Below, in pieces: positions 48,831 to 59,334 of a stretch of 64,000 nucleotides of DNA (its first letter is position 1; each line of letters begins with the position of its first letter). A program made the translations under genes and the position numbers. The stretch is from Punica granatum (Eukaryota; Streptophyta; Magnoliopsida; Myrtales; Lythraceae): positions 25,528,001-25,592,000 of the forward strand of contig NC_045131.1 of the NCBI RefSeq assembly GCF_007655135.1, in the 5' to 3' direction. A model generated the notes under the pieces. It saw only the letters and a program-made list of their open reading frames with translations, was not told the origin of the DNA and ran no database searches.

Positions 48831-49399
48831 CCTAAAGTAAAGTACATGGAGTCACTAAGAGATGGCGGTGACTTGCTCAGGATTGATAAGGTGGAAAAGC
48901 ATAGGTTGCACAAGCGTCATAAGGCCTTGAAATTCCTTATCAGTAATGTGACTTTTTATGCTTCTGCTTTGGTCAAGCAGATCAAGGGCACATGCCGAGA
49001 ACAGGTGGAGAAGTCCGGGAGGAAGGTGCATCTTGGGTCGAAAGTTCCGATAGCTTAGCCTCGTGAAGATTATTCAGGGTAGATCTAAATGGAGGTCGAA
49101 ATGTCTACAATGGAATAGTTTGCAAGTGGGAGACAAGCGGAGTGGACAGTTGAGACCGCATGAACGTTGTGGGCTTGCAGAGTTGGTGGTCTTATGTGAT
49201 GCTCAAGTCGGAAATACGACTTCTTGAAAGGTCAGCTTCGGAGGGTGCACTATAGTGAAGTTGAAGAAGCCAGACACCTCGGAGAAGTCTAAGGGGTGGC
49301 TTGGACTTGAGTGATTGCATAGGATGAGGTGAAGCCTGTGAAGGGCTGTGAAAGAGTTGGTTGAGTCTAGATCGATGTGGACTTGATGGAATACGAGTC
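48831..49399 (+). other. Copia 3' internal remnant
   Basis: No recognised pol domain. It probably combines scraps of pol and the spacer before the 3' LTR. Confidence 0.45.
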
Positions 49400-49411
49400 A
49401 AGGTGGAGATT
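49400..49411 (+). promoter_or_regulatory. Copia polypurine tract
   Basis: AAGGTGGAGATT abuts the start of the 3' LTR, the typical Copia plus-strand primer site. Confidence 0.85.
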
Positions 49412-50033
49412 TGTTGAGTATGTCTCGTATTCGGCGGAAAACCCAAAAATCGGAGCAGTAACAAGATCGGATGAAAAAGGGACGAGCAAGATCTCAGATT
49501 ATCCTGAGATTATATTTTCTATTTTGTATGGATTTCGTTGTATCTCTTAGATCGTTAAATAGGGAAATTATCTTTAGGGATGTTAGAGATAATTCTAGAA
49601 TACTTTTAGAATATTTCAAAGGGGAAATATTATAGGATTATATTATGATATATTTGAGATATTGGGAATGTATTGTATCTATTTAAAGTGGATAGGGTCT
49701 TGTATAAATGCAACACGTAGTGTGATAATCACGGGTAATATTATAGGGAATTCTCGGGTTTACTCTCTTGGAGTCTTTATGATTTATAGAGTGAGAGAAT
49801 GGTGAGAATCGAGAAGATTGTGAAACTATTATTGGGTTGGGTCTTGTAACGGGGGCTGGAAAATGCTAGTGTGATCTCGAGTGTGTAATCTCCGGTTTGT
49901 TGATCTAGCAGAATCTCCATGCTTTTTATCCGTGGATGTTTCTCTCTCATTGAGGATTTTACCACGTATATCCAGATGTAATTTCTTCTATCCTCTCGGT
50001 CTCAACTCCTCAAATTCGGCGCCTTCCACCACA
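49412..50033 (+). repeat. 3' LTR of the Copia element
   Basis: 622 bp, TGTTGAGTATG to CTTCCACCACA, followed by the target duplication AAATA. Confidence 0.9.
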
Positions 50034-50038
50034 AAATA

Positions 50039-51169
50039 GCTTTGGTTACTTGCAAAAACATGTTCATTTCTGACGATCATAAATTACAAACTTACATGTT
50101 TGGACCGGGTCATAGTGCCCTAGTTCTTGAAATACGTCTAAACTCTAAATTATTAATTGATGGGTGTTTGTTTGGGTATTGAAATACGTCTAAAATCTAA
50201 ATTATTAATTGATAAAAAAAATCCACAAAGAAAAGGAAAAATCTCCATTTTCTCGAACTAGCTATAATTTTTCAGTAATTGAGGTTTAATTTGGGGACGG
50301 ATTGATTCATGACGACCGAATGTGATTCTTCGTAAAACTTCACAGGCAAATACTTCTGTTGCGGTTGTGGATTAAAATTGTTGCGATAAGAAACACTCAA
50401 TTTCTCGTGCTATATAGTTAAGCGATCCACTTGTGTATGTTGACGAGGTCACTGCAAGTAATTTGCTTTTAACTATACTTGAATGATGAATTGCTCAGAG
50501 ACAGCTATTGCTCCAGTCACTCGAAATCGAAATTATCACACATCTTGGGAACCCATGAACCATTAACCAACGGAAGAGTATATACGACTCATATAATTCC
50601 CATGAATCACGATATGTACCTAACTCGGAAAAAGAGCTTTAAGTAGTTTCGGGCTAACCTCGTGAGCCTTTTAGCCAGCTAGCTATTATATTTTCATGCC
50701 CTCGATTTTGAACCGGGACACCTGATTAGAAAACTAAAGAACTTCATATTACTTCATCCCCTTGGGCCTTTGAGAATCCTGATTCTGATTATGTACTTGT
50801 GACGGTGCTATGGTGATTGGCGAGAGAACGTATCCATAAGTCAAAACCACGCCTAGAACTATTTATAGTTCAATATATAGTTCAACCCAAAAAAAAGGTA
50901 AATTAACTCTGTACTTTGTATCAATTTTAACACTTTTTTTTTATCACGAAGATTCCTCAACTATCGTTGTAATATCAATTTTTGCAGTACGTTAATTCGT
51001 CCGTCAGTTTTGACTGATTTACTGACATGATGTCACTTGGTGATGTGGCTTATTAAGTGGATTGCAAATACATTTTTTTATTAAAATTATTTGAAAATAA
51101 AAAATAAATACAGAAAAAGGAGAACAAAAATAAAAAAGGAGAAATCCTAATCAGAGTTTAAAAAGGGAA
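50039..51169. other. Intergenic
   Basis: A short tandem duplication (GAAATACGTCTAAA..TTATTAATTGAT) occurs at about 50130-50213. AT-rich sequence at 50900-51060 precedes the GC-rich core that follows and may be the arm of the same element. No gene. Confidence 0.4.
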
Positions 51170-51570
51170 GGGGAGGCCGACAGTGGAGGCCTTGCCAACG
51201 GCCACCACACCTCCAATCGGGGTTGCCAGCGATCTCTGTCATATCCGACGACTCAGATGGGGCGGGATGGGACCACTTTCGATCCTAATCGGTGGGGCCT
51301 CACTAGTGGCCAGCACCCCTCCAATCGGAATAGTCGGTGACCTCTGTGGTCGCCAGAGAAACCTTGGCCCAGACATGCCAAAGGCCACGGCTTGTCCTAC
51401 CATATGGTGACGCTTCCAAAGGGTCACCATAGGTGGGCCTAGTCCAACACTTTTGGCCTATGCCGACTGGACGCGAGACAACGCTTTCAAAAGCATCGCG
51501 AGACTTTTGGCGACTCCTAAAAGTGTTGCAAGGCCTCTAGCCACCCTGGAAGCGTCGCCTATAGTCTCGG
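51170..51570. repeat. GC-rich repeat core (CCAATCGG family)
   Basis: Contains CACCTCCAATCGGGGTTGCC, CCCTCCAATCGG and repeated GGTGACC-like motifs. It resembles the cores at 10246-10570 and 55290-55510. Open frames are low-complexity. Terminal repeats were not found here. Confidence 0.5.
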
Positions 51571-54500
51571 AAAGCGTGGCAATTGGTCTTTTTTTTTTTT
51601 TTGTTTTAGTGAGATCAGCTTATAAGGTCCCATAGAAAGCTTTGACCAAAAAAAGAATAGTCCCATAGAAAGCGGACGAAAGTTCAAAAATATCTCATTG
51701 ACGTAAATAAAGATATCGTCAATTATTTCCCATAAGGCCATATAATTCGATCGATAAGGAAAATTAAATTAAAATAATCTATTACATCAATATATAAAAG
51801 TATGAAACTCACTTTAGTGTTTTTTCACATTTAACTTTCAAAAATACCCTTTTATTTTATATAAAATTTCATAAATACCATTGTCCTTAACATGAGAAAA
51901 GGTTCATACCTATTCTTACTTATATCCATATTACTTTAGGCATGGGATTATTCATGAAAGGATGTGACCATAACCTAACAAGATATGACTACTTGAAGAG
52001 TTGTGTATGTTAAAATTATATATATCATGTTGTTTTCCAAAAGTCATATTGCAAACATTTAAACCCTCACCCTCTCTCTTCTTCCCCAAAATACTCTTTA
52101 AGAAGTCTCAAGAGAAATTTTCATTCTGGTGCCTCGAAAACTCAGTGAATTTGCTGCCCTACAAACTTTTTGTAGTTACCATAGCAATAATCCCCTTAAA
52201 AAAAGTGCTCTTCGCGCCACCGATTACAAATATTACGGTATGATAATGCTACTGTTCTCAACAATATGTAACATCATGCGCAGAAAGGTACATTCCTTTT
52301 CCCCATTAGTTGTGATGATCAAATAGTTCCCACTTAAAAGAAATATATAAAAAAAATTATCTTGAAAACCGTTAAAATGTTGAGATGGGAAGATTATAGT
52401 CAAAAACTATTTTCGGACAGATTTGCCACCTCAGCTTTTATCATTGGAAAATCTTGCGTGCGGTTATTTTTGTCGGTAAGATTGCTAGATATAGCCATGT
52501 AGGAGACTATATTTTGCACGTCACGGGAAAAACTAATAATAAAACTTCAAAAACAAAAAGGATTTAAGACAAAAATAACACAAGCAAAGCATCTATTGGC
52601 TGGGGCGATGACTGTTGGCGCCATGCTTGCATTGAAGAGACTACACGCAGAGGGGGAGAGGATGAGAAGGAAAAGTTGAAAGAGGGAACGAGAGAGAGGA
52701 GGGATGTGAGTCTGAGGCAACCGACGCGTTTCCTCCTGTTCTCGCCTGCTGTTTATTTTTTTATTTTAAAATAAAAATTCTTATTTTTTTAAAAAAATTT
52801 CAATTATTATTGTTTTTAAATCTTGTACAGGGGCTCCTACTCCCTTTTGCTTTTTTTTTTAATCCTTATTTTTGTTTTTGATATTTTTATTCTTTTTCTT
52901 ATCATATTACAGATAGATTTCCGAAACCAAAAATTTGATGTACTAAATGTGCATAAATATATATGTGTATGTATTTTTGATCGAATATGTCCTGGTGAAA
53001 CAGTTTGTGATATTTGTTGATCGTATATCGAAAGCATTTGGATAACATATTACTGTTGGGAGATACATATGTAGTCGAGCATCGTTATCCTATTGCAGAT
53101 CCTTTTGATTTTGATTGTTTTGGCAGCCGGATTCTTCGAAGTAGATGGTGCACAGATCTATCATGTGCAACGTAAGCTGAGTCACTACCTGTGACTTTGA
53201 GCATGGCTGTGGTCGCTGAAATCGAGTCACTCCTGCTACTTGGTGGATCTCCCCCTAGGCTCTCTCTCTTCGATTCTCACTTTCCCGGCCTGCGGTGGCC
53301 ACATACGAGGTCGCCAATGCCATTTGAGGCCACGGGCAACATTGACGAGGCAGTGGCTGGCTGGCGGACTGGCGTGGGGTGTCGGCGTGCGGGCGCTGAT
53401 GTGCGTTTTCCTCTCTGTGTTTCTCCTTCGGCAGTGTTCTTCCCGAGTTTTTATTTATTTTGCGACTTTTCTTTTCATTATTTATTTAATTTCTTTTGCG
53501 GCAGTTATTTTGGATTTTTTTTTTGTTGAAGCAGATATTTTGGACAGAAATGATGTTCACAAAAAAATATTATTTTGGATTTCTTTTTTCACGTTGAAGT
53601 AGTTATTTTTGATAGAAATGCTGGATTTTCCTTCGGTGATGATTGCGAAAGTCACAAAATAATTATTTAAGGGGCAAATTAAAGTTATTTGGCTCATGGT
53701 TTAGGGGTCCATGGGTACTTTTCCGTATTTATTTTCTGCGGCACCATCTTTTTATAGCATTCTTCACCAAATTAAGCAGCGTGAAGATCAACGAAATTCC
53801 TATCAAATTTTCTAGAATATTGTAATTAATAAAGGATTTCTTTTTAAAAGAAAAAAGAAAATATCAGAGCTGAGGACAATGACATCCGAAGCCAATTTTG
53901 CCATAAAAATGCGTTTGCTCCTGCTTCTTTCTTGCAAAAGATTTTTTTTTCTTTTTTAATTTGAGTATTGCAATATTTCCTTCTCGAAAAGACAATATTT
54001 TTGCTTTCTTATATATTTGGTGGTGAATTATACTCTTTAGGGCCGCATCTCTTTACTACCCAAAATGAGAGCGGGTTCCAACTTTGTGAGAGGACGGAAC
54101 CTTTGGAATGATAAAAGTTCCCTATGAAATGAAGATCGTTGTATGGAACGATCATAAGTGAGTATATGCATTGCAATTATCTATGTATATATTTTTTGAA
54201 GTTCTCTATTAATCCATTGAAGCAAATATTGCATATTGAAATTACTAATATCTTTGTTTACATTACATATCGTTATTTATTAATTTTACGGAAATATATA
54301 ATTCACACACTACACTTATATTATAAAAGTTAATACAAAAACAAATAGACGAAATCATATAGATCAAAAATATCAAATCGATATATTATTTGAAAATATA
54401 GTGGGGAGCATTCAAAATTAAAACCGTGCAATGAATGGGCCACTAAAGCTAATTGGAATGGGCCACTAAAGCTAATTTGTTTAACGAGATAATTTCAATA

Positions 54501-55289
54501 AATGTTCTTCGCCACATTACTATTAGGAAAGAACATTTGCAATATCCTGTAGTGTTTTATTCTCCTATTTTATATATACAATGTTACTTTATTGCACTTT
54601 TCTGATTTGACATGTATAGGAAAACAAATGTATTCCAGTTGGTGAAGTTTTGTATCAGACCTGGCAATGAAACGGACATTAACTTGAATTTATGGATCAA
54701 CTTTGCATGCTTTGCAGAGGGTACCGATTCCTTGTAAAAATTTCTGATGACATCTTTTTGGCGACCTTCAAATAATTTAGATGTATGCATCTATATGCTT
54801 ATATTATAGGCAGACGCGTTTATTCGTTAAGTATATCCCAGAATTAGGATGGAGAGGTGATAAAAATGAAGAGCCACCGTAGGAAATTAAAAATTGAGAA
54901 AATGTAAGAAATTAAAGCAACTTTGACATGATTTTTGACAAAGTATTATTGTCTATTTGAAATTCCTCCCAATATAGGTTTGAAAGTTTTTGGTGAAAAT
55001 TCCACAGAAACATTTGCGAGAGTTTTAAAAATAAGTAATTTTTTGACAATTTACCAATAGAAATTCTATGAGAAATAGATTGGAAAGTTTTCTCTGAAAA
55101 TATTACAGAAACATTTTGAAAAACAATTTATGATAGAATTTTGGGTTAATAATTAAAAAAGAAAACACAAATTTTTCACATTTTAACAATTTTAGCTCTA
55201 ACTTTTTTCACAAACCTAAAAATGCACTAACTTTTGATTAGATAACAATTCAAGTACGGCGTCAAATTTTCCGTTGATTTTGACGGAAT
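51571..55289. other. Intergenic, AT-rich
   Basis: A T-run lies at 51590-51602. A short direct duplication (AATGGGCCACTAAAGCTAAT twice) lies at about 54433-54477. The open frames at 53191-53602 and 54584-54790 show no domain. 55190-55289 is an AT-rich arm-like stretch before another GC-rich core. Confidence 0.4.
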
Positions 55290-55510
55290 CGATACCATAG
55301 AGAGCGCCGACGACCCCAATCGGGGGGAGGGCACTGATGACCCCAATCGGGAGGGTGGTGACCGAAATCGAGGCCCCCACCCCTTAGAATCATGAGAACC
55401 CTCAAATCAGGGACTCTCTTGGAATCTGGCGGACGGAGCCACAACACCGGCCATCACCCCCCCAATTGGGGTCGCCGACACTCTCTGTGGCTTGAACTCC
55501 GTCCAAATTA
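55290..55510. repeat. GC-rich repeat core (CCCCAATCGGGG family)
   Basis: Three CCCCAATCGGGG or CCCAATTGGGG palindromes within 200 bases, with CGCCGAC motifs as in the core of the 9998-10817 element. The preceding arm contains TTTTCCGTTGATTTTGACGG. Confidence 0.5.
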
Positions 55511-55698
55511 CCACGTCTAGCCATTGCTATCTCTAAGCAATTCACTGCAGTGGCCTTGTCAGCATACACGAGAGGATCGCTTAACATTGTATTGTCAGAG
55601 CACGAGAAATCGAGTTTTTTTCTTCTTATCACAACCCTTTTAATCTTTAGTATATGTATTTGCTACTAAAGTTCATTTTATCTTCATGAATAAATACT

Positions 55699-55965
55699 GA
55701 GTCCATTAACACTTTGGTCCTCTAATTTTTCAATTGATACCACTTAACTATATGAATTTTCAAAATTGAGAATTTGGTCCCTGAATTTTCAAAAATCATA
55801 ACAAAATGGTCCTTTTAGGAACCAGACTTGTTGGTAAAAAAAAGGCTAAAAGGACCATTTTGTTGTGGTTTTTGAAAATTCAGGGACCAAGTTCTCAATT
55901 TTAAAAATTCATGTAGTGAAGTGCTGGCAATTGAAAAATCGAAAGACCAAAATGTTAGCGAACTC
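55699..55965. mobile_element. Foldback MITE, 267 bp, Mutator-type
   Basis: Inverted arms of over 100 bp start GAGTCCATTAACACTTTGG and, on the other strand, GAGTTCGCTAACATTTTGG. A 9-bp duplication with one mismatch flanks it (ATAAATACT 55690-55698, ATAAATGCT 55966-55974). Confidence 0.85.
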
Positions 55966-55974
55966 ATAAATGCT

Positions 55975-56112
55975 TCTCCAAATTAAACCTCAATAATTTA
56001 AAATTTATAGATTGAGAAAATGGAATTTCTTTTTCTTTCCTTTTTGGCCTTTTCGTCTATCAATTCATTAAGACCTCAATAATTTGGAGACGAGTTTTCT
56101 TCTTCTTCTTTT
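55975..56112. other. Short intergenic stretch
   Basis: AT-rich, nothing recognised. Confidence 0.3.
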
Positions 56113-56147
56113 CCTAGTAGTGTAATAGCACGTGCTTTGTACGTGCC
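56113..56147 (-). mobile_element. Helitron-like 3' terminus, minus strand
   Basis: On the minus strand the hairpin GGCACGTAC/GCACGTGC is followed by TATTACACTA and CTAG. It mirrors the end at 8751-8781, sharing GCACGTGCTATTACACTA. The exact terminal base is uncertain. Confidence 0.4.
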
Positions 56148-56402
56148 ATGGTAGTTTTCATTTTATTATTATGTTACCATGTATTTTGCTTCAAAAGACC
56201 TATTAACCATGATATGTTGCTGCTGTTCCTAACTACAGAGTGCATGTACAATATCGTCACCTTCCTAGGACTATACAACATAAGCAACTCCCCAAAAGAG
56301 AGACATTTATTTAAGTGCAATGAGGAGTAGAATCACCCAACTTCAAGACCTTCAAAAGGTGTTGACTCTGCATAGAGGTGCTCACATAGTGAACATATTG
56401 GT

Positions 56403-56802
56403 TGACGCAGCGAAACTAAAGAACAATTGTAATCTGTTGATTCGCGCACAAATGTCAGAAAATAATCTTTTATAACCTGTTGATTCTACGAATACCAGGG
56501 AATATGCATCAAATTCGTTGATTCAATCAATGCCGAATTTGGAAAAATAGAGAAAATATTCCCTCGAAATTTTATTCACCCAAAAACTCAATTGCCTTTA
56601 GCCTTAGGGCTTACAACGCTTAAATAGGCTTAAACAAAATTATAACGAATGAAATGGAATTATAACGAATGAAATAAACTATTCCGTAAAATAAACTATT
56701 TCTTAAAATAAACTATTCCCTAAAAATTGCAAAAATGCCCAAATAATATAAAATTGCGAAAAGGCTCAAATAACATAAAATTGTTTGTTTTCTGCCGCAT
56801 CA
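56403..56802 (-). repeat. 3' LTR of the TRIM-like element (400 bp)
   Basis: Matches the other LTR over most of its length (ACTAAAGAACAATTGTAAT, GATTCAATCAATGCCGAATT). It lacks roughly 150 bp found in the other LTR and has small tandem expansions of AAATAAACTATTCC. Confidence 0.85.
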
Positions 56803-57370
56803 TTCTCCCTTGAATGGAAAGAATTCGCCATTGATCTTCACGAATAGAGAGATTAATATACTTCTGCTGCTTTCTCACTTGCCACTTGAATGCCTTCTCT
56901 TTGCGAACTATTTCTCTTAATTCTTCGTACATAAAATTCTGTACACCTCTTAGCCAATTAACGCTTTCACTGAATCTTTGCTTTCTTAATCGAGTCACAT
57001 GCACTTCGACCAACTTTGGCAACTGAATAACCTCTGAAATCGGCACCATAAGCAATTTTGGCATCTTTCTTTGCATTGGAAATTTCTTAATTTAGAATAT
57101 TCTCAATCTGAGCATAATAATGAAAAAGTTTATCACCTCCAATATCCTTTAATATGGATTTATTGACAACGAACATTAGTTTTCCTTGATCATCAAATAC
57201 AAATTATGTAACTTCTTCTTGATCTTCATCTGGGTATATATTGAAAACTGGATTGGCTTCATCATATGATATGTCTTCGATCCTCCGATCTAATTCGTCC
57301 TCCTCCGCAGCACAACGTTGATTAGTCGCTATTCGGGACGGCATCGCTGATCCAAGAGCGAACACGGCCC
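56803..57370 (-). pseudogene. TRIM interior: decayed gag-like coding remnant
   Basis: On the minus strand, after the primer site, a frame reads IATNQRCAAEEDELDRRIE, DISYDEANPVFNIYPDEDQE, then a stop and FVFDDQGKLMFVVNKSILK. Further on is a basic, helix-rich stretch. The acidic DE-rich piece recalls the spacer or gag end of Gypsy polyproteins, but I cannot assign it firmly. Confidence 0.45.
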
Positions 57371-57380
57371 TGATACCAAT

Positions 57381-57836
57381 TGACGCATCGAAACTAAAGA
57401 ACAATTGTAATATGTTGATTCGCGCACGAATGCCAGAAAATAATCTTCTATAACTTGTTAATTCTACGAATATCAAGGAATAGACATCAAATTCGTTGAT
57501 TCAATCAATGCCGAATTTGGAAAAATAGAGAAAATATTCTCTCGAAATTTTATTCATCCAAGAACTCAATTGTCTTTAGCCCTAAGGCTTACAACGCTTA
57601 AATAGGCTTAAACGAAATTATAACGTAGGAAATAAACTATTCCCTAAAAATTGTAAAAACGCCCAAATAACATAAAAATGCCAATTTGAGACTCTAAACG
57701 ATAGAATTCGGCCTAAATCTCATCTTTTCACAACCATAGGCAGTGAGTTGTGCTCCGAAGGCCGTTTCCCTTGAGACAAGGTCGTCAAAACATGTTTTTC
57801 TCAAGATAGCCATTTGCCACGTCTTCTGCCGCATCA
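57381..57836 (-). repeat. 5' LTR of the TRIM-like element (456 bp)
   Basis: Adjoins the primer-binding site. Its last 102 bases on the plus strand (57735-57836) belong to the tandem duplication that follows. Confidence 0.85.
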
Positions 57837-58578
57837 TTGGTTGGCAGTAATACATCAATTTGACATCCAATACCCTCAGTGCTATAAGGATCTTCATCTT
57901 GAAGTTAGGATTTCGTGACTACTACAACGCATCCAGATTCTTTAAAAATGACTGCGACAATCGTACATTAAAGAGTGAGATGTAATATAACTATTGCACT
58001 ATCTGTCATACCAAAACTAATTGGTTTTTTATATGCAGAATAAGCCCCTATTAAGAGACTAGACGCTAAACACGTATTAGTAGGTAACTCAAGTACCAAT
58101 TGCATGCTTAGCCCTAACAACAACTTCTATCGTAACCATTAGGGGTGATGGCCTAGCATAGGCAGTGAGTTGTGCTCCGAAGGCCGTTTCCCTTGAGACA
58201 AGGTCGTCAAAACCTGTTTTTCTCAAGATAGCGATTTGCCACGTCTTCTGCCGCATCATTGGTTGGCAGTAATACATCAATTTGACATCCAATACCCTCA
58301 GTGCTATAAGGATCTTCATCTTGAAGTTAGGATTTCGTGACTACTACAACGCATCCAGATTCTTTAAAAATGACTACGACAATCGTACATTAAAGAGTGA
58401 GATGTTATATAACTATTGCACTATCTGTCATACCAAAACTAATTGGTTTTTTATATGCAGAATAAGCCCCTATTAAGAGACTAGACGCTAAACACGTATT
58501 AGTAGGTAACTCAAGTACCAATTGCATGCTTAGCCCTAACAACAACTTCTATCGTAACCATTAGGGTTGATGGCCTAG
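57735..58578. repeat. Tandem duplication, 422-bp period, two copies
   Basis: Units 57735-58156 and 58157-58578 are nearly identical. Each starts CATAGGCAGTGAGTTGTGCT, runs through the TRIM LTR end (CTGCCGCATCA), the TTGGT site and TAGTAGGTAACTCAAGTACC, and stops inside the SINE (GATGGCCTAG). A shared short minus-strand frame (57897 and 58319, starting KILIALRVLDVKLMYYC) is simply duplicated with it. Confidence 0.95.
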
Positions 58579-58737
58579 TGGTTCTAAGCTCATTCCCACG
58601 TGGTTTAGAAACCCCCAGGTCTCGAGTTCGAATCCCCCCGGGGACATATGCTAGGGTGGGCTCTTTGGCTTGGGCCTGGGGTCATCTCCAGTTTCTGTGA
58701 ACTATAGCTGCCCACCATTTTACTTATAAAAAAAAAG
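58558..58737 (+). mobile_element. tRNA-derived SINE, 180 bp
   Basis: A box A (TGGCCTAGTGGTT) and a box B (AGTTCGAATCC) form a Pol III promoter, and the element ends in a run of nine A. The 15-bp target duplication CAACTTCTATCGTAA is perfect (58543-58557, 58738-58752). The body reads GGGCTCTTTGGCTTGGGCCT and CCCACCATTTTACTT. Confidence 0.95.
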
Positions 58738-58752
58738 CAACTTCTATCGTAA

Positions 58753-59334
58753 AAATAAATGCATCATATTGTCGAAAATACTTCATTGAAAATCACAGAG
58801 ACGAAGGGACTATGCAGGGTATAAAAGATACATAATCAAAGGCTATGTATAATACTCGCTTAATTTTTAGTTAACATCCCTCTTCAAATTAGATTCAACA
58901 GAATTCATAAGGGACTTATGTGCAGAGACTCCATAGACAAACTCGACCATAGGAACCGCAGTTGAGAGAGGTGTCATTAAATACCATGTCATGCAACGAT
59001 ATACAGGCATTAAGATATTTAAACAACATTTAATAAAAATATTTGAATCAAGTTTTTGATTAGAATTCAAAAAATTTCAGCGAATTCCTCAAAACCTAGC
59101 CCACTAAAAAATGACTGGAGAATGATGAGTGTATGGACTACCATTTCAGAAATAACAATTTTGGTTCCGAGGCCCTACAAGTTCTGCAAACTTGAGAACA
59201 CGAACGTACAGAAAAAAGAATATACATTGCAATAGCATCCTTTTACTTACATTACGACAGAACCAACTGATTTGTGAATGGGAAAAGCTTACAATTCAAC
59301 AATTCACAACATAGGCATTTCAAGAATAGCTTAC
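58753..59334. other. Intergenic
   Basis: No gene recognised. It could be an intron or 3' end of the minus-strand transcript proposed upstream. Confidence 0.3.

Larger units (their letters stand above)
28710..50033 (+). mobile_element. Ty1/Copia LTR retrotransposon, internally deleted, split by a CACTA element
   Basis: LTRs at 28710-29327 and 49412-50033 both start TGTTGAG and end CA. The element is flanked by the perfect 5-bp duplication AAATA (28705-28709, 50034-50038). A primer-binding site of initiator-Met-tRNA type and a polypurine tract are present. Without the CACTA insertion the internal region is only about 1.85 kb: gag, the start of protease and a piece of pre-integrase remain, while integrase core, reverse transcriptase and RNase H are missing. 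The two LTRs are visibly diverged (roughly 80-90% alike by eye), so the insertion is old. Confidence 0.9.
56403..57836 (-). mobile_element. TRIM-like short LTR retrotransposon, 1434 bp
   Basis: LTRs at 56403-56802 and 57381-57836 lie in minus orientation (TGATGCGGCAG at the 5' end, TGCGTCA at the 3' end) and are flanked by the perfect duplication TTGGT (56398-56402, 57837-57841). The 578-bp interior has a minus-strand primer site TGGTATCAGGG next to the 57381 LTR and a polypurine-like AAGGGAGAA next to the other LTR. No pol genes. It needs enzymes from another element to move. Confidence 0.9.

Noticed and set aside
57694..58319. Two near-identical short minus-strand open frames suggesting a duplicated small gene
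   Set aside because: They are the same non-coding LTR-flank sequence repeated by the 422-bp tandem duplication, with no start-context or domain evidence.
58558..58640. Apparent tRNA gene (box A and box B present)
   Set aside because: It cannot be folded into a cloverleaf with a normal acceptor stem, and the sequence continues into a SINE body with poly(A) and a 15-bp target duplication.
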